Below, one piece after another: positions 6,354-10,179 of a stretch of 10,179 nucleotides of DNA. The notes under the pieces are model-generated. The model saw nothing but the letters and a program-made list of their open reading frames with translations, was not told the origin of the DNA and did not search any database. The position numbers and the translations under genes are program-made. The stretch spans positions 1 to 10,179 of the forward strand of contig QBMP01000158.1 in assembly GCA_003242115.1 (NCBI GenBank), read 5' to 3'. How positions within the stretch are numbered: position 1 is the stretch's first letter; each line of letters starts with the position of its first letter. The DNA is from Phormidesmis priestleyi (lineage in GTDB: Bacteria > Cyanobacteriota > Cyanobacteriia > Phormidesmidales > Phormidesmidaceae).

Positions 6354-6730
6354 AAAGCAGTTCGAGTAAAAAACTGGAAAACGACAGATTCGCTGGCTCT
6401 TTTAAGTCAAAGAAGTCAAACGGTGCAATCGTTCTACCCACTTTGATATATACCAGTCTGGGGGCACCCTAAAGTGTTGCAGTAATCACGTAAGACTCTG
6501 TAAAAAATCCATAGTTCTTACAAAAAGAAAGCCTAACGGTAAACTTTACGTAGAGAAAATGCTGAGATTTGCCCTCTCAGCCTACGCGAGAACCGGATTA
6601 ACCCTAAGGCTGAGCGGAAGGTTTAGACCACACTCGGTTCACAAGAGCGATATCCTGATACAGTATCTAACCTTTCGACGCGGGTCGCTTTCGGCTTTTC
6701 TTCCAGCCTTTTTCAGCCAGTTTTTTCTCT
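6354..6730. promoter_or_regulatory. 377-bp divergent intergenic region between the EAL gene and the cysteine desulfurase
   Basis: No convincing gene lies here. It contains a direct repeat AAGTCAAA at 6404-6411 and 6413-6420 (9-bp period), a palindrome GTAAACTTTAC at 6539-6549, and a perfect 7-bp hairpin GCTGAGA/TCTCAGC at 6561-6581 with a 7-nt loop. Candidate -35/-10 pairs for the plus strand, such as TTGCAG (6477-6482) with TAAAAA (6501-6506) 18 bp apart, are weak. The last 40 bases before the desulfurase start are strongly pyrimidine-rich. Promoters for both flanking genes must lie here or nearby, but I cannot place them with confidence. Confidence 0.4.
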
Positions 6731-7942
6731 ATGCAAATTTATCTGGACTACAGTGCGACGACCCCGCCCCGACCTGAGGCGATCGCGGCGATGCAAACCG
6801 CCATGATGCAGCAATGGGGCAATGCGTCGAGCCTGCATGAATGGGGCAATCGGGCCGCGACGATGTTAGAGCGATCGCGTCTCCAAGTCGCTAGCTTAAT
6901 CAACGCTGCTACTGCCGAATCGATTATTTTTACAGCGGGCGGCAGCGAAGCTAACAATTTGGCCATTTTCGGTGTGGCTAATCAAGTAGAGGCGCAGGCC
7001 AATCAGGTTCATCGATCGCATCGGCAAGCCGCCCCTTTTCACCTGATCATCTCAGCCGTTGAGCATTCGGCGATTTCTGAACCCGCGCGGCAGCTTCAAG
7101 CCCGCGGCTGGCAAATTACCCAGCTACCCGTCAATGCTCAGGGTGCAGTCGATCCACAGCAGTTAAGGGCTGCATTACAGCCCAACACAGCGCTGGTTTC
7201 AATTATTTACGGTCAAAGCGAAGTCGGTACGCTTCAGCCGATTGTCGAACTCGGGGCGATTGTGCAAGCTCATGGCGCGCGCTTTCACACCGATGCGGTT
7301 CAAGTCGCAGGCCGTTTGCCGATAGATGTGCAGCAGCTGCCGGTGGATTTACTTTCACTGTCTAGTCACAAAATCTACGGGCCTCAAGGTGCAGGTGCAC
7401 TTTATATTCGGCCCGGTGTGGCTTTACCTTCAGCGATTGTTTTTGGCGGCGGTCAAGAACAAGGCTTGCGCTCAGGCACTCAAGCTATTCCTAGCGTTGT
7501 CGGCTTCGGTGTTGCCGCCGAACTCGCGGCCATTGAGATGCCGACTGAAACCCTACGGCTAATTCAGTTACGTGATCGCCTCTTTGCCCTGCTTGCAGAC
7601 ACCCCAGAACTTTTGCCCACAGGCGATCTGCGCCACCGCCTGCCGCATCACGTTAGCTTTTGCTTGCCTAGCACTGACATTACCGGCAAAGCCCTCGTGC
7701 GCCAAATGAACCTAGCCGGTATTGGCATCAGCGCTGGATCGGCTTGCCACAGCGGTCAGCTCAACCCTAGCCCAATTTTGCAGGCGATGGGGTATGGCGA
7801 TCGCACCGCCAAAACCGGCATTCGCCTCCCCCTGGGCAAACACACGACCGCCGCTGACATTGACTGGAGCGCGCTTGCCCTTAAGCAAATTCTTGCCCGC
7901 ACTTCGGCTCATCGTCTTCCTTGCTTAGAAGGCGCAGTATAA
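6731..7942 (+). CDS. cysteine desulfurase, NifS/IscS type (class V aminotransferase fold)
   Basis: The 403-residue PLP enzyme converts L-cysteine to alanine and passes the sulfane sulfur to Fe-S assembly factors or thiolation enzymes. Visible landmarks are the N-terminal YLDYSATTPP, the GGSEANN segment (70-76), H112 in VEHSAI, D188 in HTDAVQ, the PLP-lysine K214 in SSHKIYGPQG, and the persulfide cysteine C339 in SAGSACHSG. The length and the long C-terminal segment after C339 place it with NifS/IscS rather than SufS. The segment usually reading NNE-(I/V)-G is GQSEVG here (161-166), so the Asn that contacts the PLP ring oxygen in IscS is replaced by Ser163. The start is preceded by a pyrimidine tract instead of a Shine-Dalgarno. 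It heads a close tandem with the DUF1995 and DUF456 genes. Whether it serves nitrogenase cannot be told: no nif genes are in view. Confidence 0.93.
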   Translation: MQIYLDYSATTPPRPEAIAAMQTAMMQQWGNASSLHEWGNRAATMLERSRLQVASLINAATAESIIFTAGGSEANNLAIFGVANQVEAQANQVHRSHRQAAPFHLIISAVEHSAISEPARQLQARGWQITQLPVNAQGAVDPQQLRAALQPNTALVSIIYGQSEVGTLQPIVELGAIVQAHGARFHTDAVQVAGRLPIDVQQLPVDLLSLSSHKIYGPQGAGALYIRPGVALPSAIVFGGGQEQGLRSGTQAIPSVVGFGVAAELAAIEMPTETLRLIQLRDRLFALLADTPELLPTGDLRHRLPHHVSFCLPSTDITGKALVRQMNLAGIGISAGSACHSGQLNPSPILQAMGYGDRTAKTGIRLPLGKHTTAADIDWSALALKQILARTSAHRLPCLEGAV

Positions 7943-7973
7943 TCCTTCTTACTTTCTCTCACCGCCTTCCTTT

Positions 7974-8705
7974 ATGCCGCCTACTATTCCAACCACGCTT
8001 CCTGAAGCCACAGAACAGGCCAAAACTGCCGTCCAAGCTGCCATCAAAGCCGGAAAAACCCGCCTTCAGGTAGAGATGGCTATCCCTGAACTCAAGCATC
8101 AGCCGATTGCTCAGCAATTTTTAGACCTCTTTGGTACTCAGCAGTTCAAAGTTCTTTTCCCCGATGCCGGAGCTGCGGCGCTAGCTCGTCGCGATTGGCA
8201 AAATCCTGACTTTATAATCCGAGGGCTGAATGAGCTAGCCGATCCGGTAGAAGCCGATGACGATCTGTATTTGGTCGTCAACCCTTCCTCCATTGAAGTA
8301 GCTGCTGTCGAGTCGCTGTGCAATGCAGCAGGCGATCGCCCCGTTGTCTTGCTTAACCCCGCCCTTGAAGACGTTGCCATCGTGGGCATTGGCTATGCGG
8401 CGCGGCAGCTGCGCGATCGCTTCCTCAGCCAAATTGAATCTTGCTATTACCTGAAGCCGATAGAAAACGCCGCCATTTATCGCTGCTATCCCGGCCCCTG
8501 GCAAGTTTGGCGCGAAACTGCCCCGGACACTTACGAATGGGTCTGCGATTTTCCCAAACTTCCTTCTGGCGAAGACGTTGATCGCGTTCTCTACGGCGAT
8601 CTTGCCGCCTCAGACACTCCTTCTAATCCCAACAATTCTTCAGCCCCTCGCAAAAAAGGCTTCCTCGCCGAACTTCAACAATTCCTCCGAGCCCTCACCC
8701 AATAG
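7974..8705 (+). CDS. DUF1995 domain protein (LPA3-like)
   Basis: The 243-residue soluble protein matches the cyanobacterial/plastid DUF1995 family. Recognisable parts are the N-terminal LPEATEQAKTAVQAAI helix, RLQVEMAIPEL (30-40), LFPDAGAAALARRDW (61-75), the VNPSSIEVAAVE strand (102-113), RPVVLLNPALED (122-133) followed by GIGYAARQLRDRFL, and a YYL-then-YPGPWQVWRE segment (158-181). The plant member LPA3 assists photosystem II assembly; transfer of that role to this protein is inference. The C-terminal 30 residues are a polar linker and a basic-amphipathic end. It starts 31 bp after the desulfurase stop, so cotranscription is likely. There is no Shine-Dalgarno: 28 of the 31 leader bases are pyrimidines. 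Confidence 0.85.
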   Translation: MPPTIPTTLPEATEQAKTAVQAAIKAGKTRLQVEMAIPELKHQPIAQQFLDLFGTQQFKVLFPDAGAAALARRDWQNPDFIIRGLNELADPVEADDDLYLVVNPSSIEVAAVESLCNAAGDRPVVLLNPALEDVAIVGIGYAARQLRDRFLSQIESCYYLKPIENAAIYRCYPGPWQVWRETAPDTYEWVCDFPKLPSGEDVDRVLYGDLAASDTPSNPNNSSAPRKKGFLAELQQFLRALTQ

Positions 8706-8760
8706 CCTTGACTCTCTTCTCCTTGCCTTATTACCCCTTACTTCATCCCGCCCACTCCCC

Positions 8761-9306
8761 ATGTCTCTCACCGTTCTCTACTGTTTCCTGCTTGTCCTCA
8801 TGCTGGTCGGCCTAATCGGGGCTTTTGTTCCCGTCCTGCCTGGAATTGGCCTAATTGTCGTCGCCATCTTAGTCTGGACAATTGCAGTTCCGATGACAAC
8901 GAGCACTGCATTGATTACGGCGATCGCAGCGCTGATTTTGAGCCTTGGTATCAATTATTTGGCGGCTTATCTGGGTGCTAAAAGCGTTGGAGCCAGTAGC
9001 TGGGGCCAAACGGGATCTATTATTGGCCTGATTATTGGGTTCCTGGGTTTGCTGCCTGCTTTACCAGTCGGAGGGCCGCTATTAGGTATTTTGTTCGGCA
9101 CGATGCTAGGCGCTTTTGTGGGTGAATTTCTCTATCGAAAAGAATTAGACCTCTCAAAAAGGCTGGCGTTTTCAGGCAAAGTGAGTTTGGCCGTGGTGGT
9201 TAGCTCACTGCTCGGTACGCTCCTAGAGGGGCTCTTAGCGCTGACGGCGATTGTTGTATTTGTTATGACAACTTGGTCAACGGTTCAATGGCCGATTGGT
9301 CAGTAA
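8761..9306 (+). CDS. DUF456 family small membrane protein
   Basis: Starting at ATG 8761 the product has 181 residues and is almost wholly hydrophobic, with about five helices (near 5-45, 50-73, 84-102, 105-122 and 142-170). The N-terminal GLIGAFVPVLPGIGLIVV and the central glycine-rich LGAKSVGASSWGQTGSIIGLIIG, then PVGGPLLGILFGTMLGAFVGE, are the DUF456 signature. The function of the family is unknown. An open frame extends upstream to 8578, but those 61 codons lie inside the DUF1995 gene in another frame, are not family-like, and would delay the first helix, so the internal ATG is preferred. The 55-bp leader is 84% pyrimidine and has no Shine-Dalgarno. It is probably the last gene of a three-gene unit. 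Confidence 0.85.
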   Translation: MSLTVLYCFLLVLMLVGLIGAFVPVLPGIGLIVVAILVWTIAVPMTTSTALITAIAALILSLGINYLAAYLGAKSVGASSWGQTGSIIGLIIGFLGLLPALPVGGPLLGILFGTMLGAFVGEFLYRKELDLSKRLAFSGKVSLAVVVSSLLGTLLEGLLALTAIVVFVMTTWSTVQWPIGQ

Positions 9307-9334
9307 TTCTATTGACCTAAACTTCCGGGAGTAA

Positions 9335-9367
9335 CCAGATTTTTGTGGAATGGGGGTTCCTATCTGG
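9335..9367. other. nested inverted repeats in the convergent spacer (weak)
   Basis: CCAGAT (9335-9340) pairs with ATCTGG (9362-9367), enclosing GGAA (9347-9350) and TTCC (9357-9360) around a G-rich loop. The inner and outer stems are joined by an uneven internal loop and no T-run follows on either strand, so terminator function for the DUF456 or aminotransferase transcripts is only a guess. The rest of 9307-9495 shows no gene. Confidence 0.25.
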
Positions 9368-9495
9368 AGTCAGTGGCGCGCTAGCGAACCCATCACCTCG
9401 CCGGACTTACAAAAGAGCCGATCTCGGAAGGCTAGGGCTGCACTGAGAAAATATCAATCTCTGTCGGGCTAACCTGCGCTTGTTGTTAGGTGAAT

Positions 9496-10179
9496 CTAGT
9501 GCAGATAGCGGATATTGGCTTTTCTAAGACGCTCGACGGCTTCTGCAAGGCGATCGCAATCTGCAATTAAGCTAATGCGCACATAGCCTTCTCCGCCTTC
9601 GCCAAAAGCAGTTCCTGGCGTGACGACAATGCCCGTCTTTTGCAGCAGCAAAAAGGCAAAATCAGCCGACTTCATTCCCAGCGGACAGTCCACCCACAAA
9701 TACATTGCTGCGCTGGGCCTGGCAACTTGCCAGCCCAAAGTAGCTAGCGCCTCAATCAAAAAGTCTCGGCGAATGCGATAGCGCTGCTGGACGTCTTCTA
9801 AATAGCAATCGGGCAACTGTAGGGCGGTTTCTGCCGCTGTTTGCAGGGCGGAAAAAATGCCGTAATCGAGATTGGTTTTGAGTGTGCGCAAGCCCTGAAT
9901 GACGTGACGATTCCCGACGACAAAGCCAACTCGCCAGCCCGCCATATTGTAAGTTTTAGACAGGGTGTGAAACTCTACGCTAACGTCTTTGGCACCCGGA
10001 ATTTCTAGCAAGCTGGTGGGCTGATAGCCATCGAAGGCAAGCTCCGCGTAGCAAAGATCATGGATTAGCAAGATTTGGTGCCGACGAGCAAACGCTACGG
10101 CTTCTTCAAAGAATTCGCGAGGGGCAACTGCGCCGGTAGGATTGTTGGGATAGTTAAAATAGAGAACCTTCGCGCGTTC
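9496..10179 (-). CDS. class I/II aminotransferase (aspartate or LL-diaminopimelate aminotransferase-like), N-terminus outside the window
   Basis: The frame is open from the right edge to a TAG at 9498-9496, giving the last 227 residues of a protein that in this family is usually about 390-410. It opens in the conserved NYPNNPTGA segment, then has IHDLCYAELAFDGY with the PLP-ring Asp and Tyr, and the HTLSKTYNMAGWRVG segment, whose Lys (fragment residue 75, codon 9957-9955) forms the Schiff base. Near the end, EGYVRISL holds the Arg that binds the substrate carboxylate (fragment residue 201). The GAKDVSVEFHTLSKT stretch is typical of the fold-type I subgroup annotated as bacterial LL-DAP or aspartate aminotransferase, which would link it to lysine/peptidoglycan or aspartate metabolism; the substrate cannot be decided. 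A TTG inside the frame near 10071 is not the start, since homology continues upstream. It is convergent with the DUF456 gene. Confidence 0.9.
   Translation of the reverse strand, partial: ERAKVLYFNYPNNPTGAVAPREFFEEAVAFARRHQILLIHDLCYAELAFDGYQPTSLLEIPGAKDVSVEFHTLSKTYNMAGWRVGFVVGNRHVIQGLRTLKTNLDYGIFSALQTAAETALQLPDCYLEDVQQRYRIRRDFLIEALATLGWQVARPSAAMYLWVDCPLGMKSADFAFLLLQKTGIVVTPGTAFGEGGEGYVRISLIADCDRLAEAVERLRKANIRYLH

Noticed and set aside
6559..6777. 72-codon open frame upstream of the cysteine desulfurase
   Set aside because: It overlaps the desulfurase start, has no Shine-Dalgarno or recognisable motif, and its composition looks like translated non-coding DNA.
8578..8760. N-terminal 61-codon extension of the DUF456 frame
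   Set aside because: It overlaps the DUF1995 coding region in another frame, lacks family similarity, and the ATG at 8761 fits the family's N-terminus.
10069..10071. TTG as start codon of the aminotransferase
   Set aside because: The frame continues to the window edge with the conserved NYPNNPTG motif upstream, so the gene is cut off by the edge and this TTG is internal.

Overview
The window is chromosomal DNA of a cyanobacterium. It carries psbX (photosystem II), ycf66, a YggT/Ycf19-type membrane protein and a DUF1995 protein, all typical of the cyanobacterial and plastid lineage. The HIP1 octamer GCGATCGC, characteristic of many cyanobacteria, occurs at least 14 times (for example 1481, 1960, 3341, 4690, 4936, 5639, 6141, 6779, 6871, 7797, 8332, 8413, 8920 and 9550), whereas chance would give well under one copy. 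Genus and species cannot be read from this piece. There is no integrase, transposase, tRNA, CRISPR array or phage structural gene, so it looks like ordinary core and near-core chromosome.

Layout. (1) 1-1011, minus: N-terminal part of an M16 zinc peptidase, cut by the window edge. (2) 1265-2946, plus: a GH24 (T4-type) lysozyme with an uncharacterised N-terminal domain, overlapping by 4 bp a MalF/UgpA-type ABC transporter permease that has no partner genes here. (3) 3076-3360, minus: a YggT/Ycf19 protein. (4) 3535-5018, plus: psbX (39 codons), a strong intrinsic terminator, a roughly 325-bp spacer rich in hairpins with a possible promoter, then ycf66 with a long disordered tail. (5) 5157-6353, minus: a membrane-anchored EAL phosphodiesterase. 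(6) 6731-9306, plus: a cysteine desulfurase, a DUF1995 protein and a DUF456 membrane protein in close tandem, probably one transcription unit, all three preceded by pyrimidine-rich leaders without a Shine-Dalgarno. (7) 9496-10179, minus: C-terminal two thirds or so of a class I/II aminotransferase, cut by the right edge.

Functional reading. Several products bear on thylakoid and photosystem upkeep: PsbX is a PSII subunit, Ycf66 and YggT/Ycf19 are plastid-conserved membrane proteins, DUF1995 includes the plant PSII-assembly factor LPA3, and the cysteine desulfurase supplies sulfur for Fe-S clusters. This is a loose theme, not a demonstrated pathway. No clear new defence, biosynthetic or mobile system is visible. 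The observations most worth checking are the hairpin-rich spacer upstream of ycf66, the translationally coupled lysozyme-permease pair with its unrecognised N-terminal domain, the alternative hairpins upstream of that pair, and the shared SD-less pyrimidine leaders.
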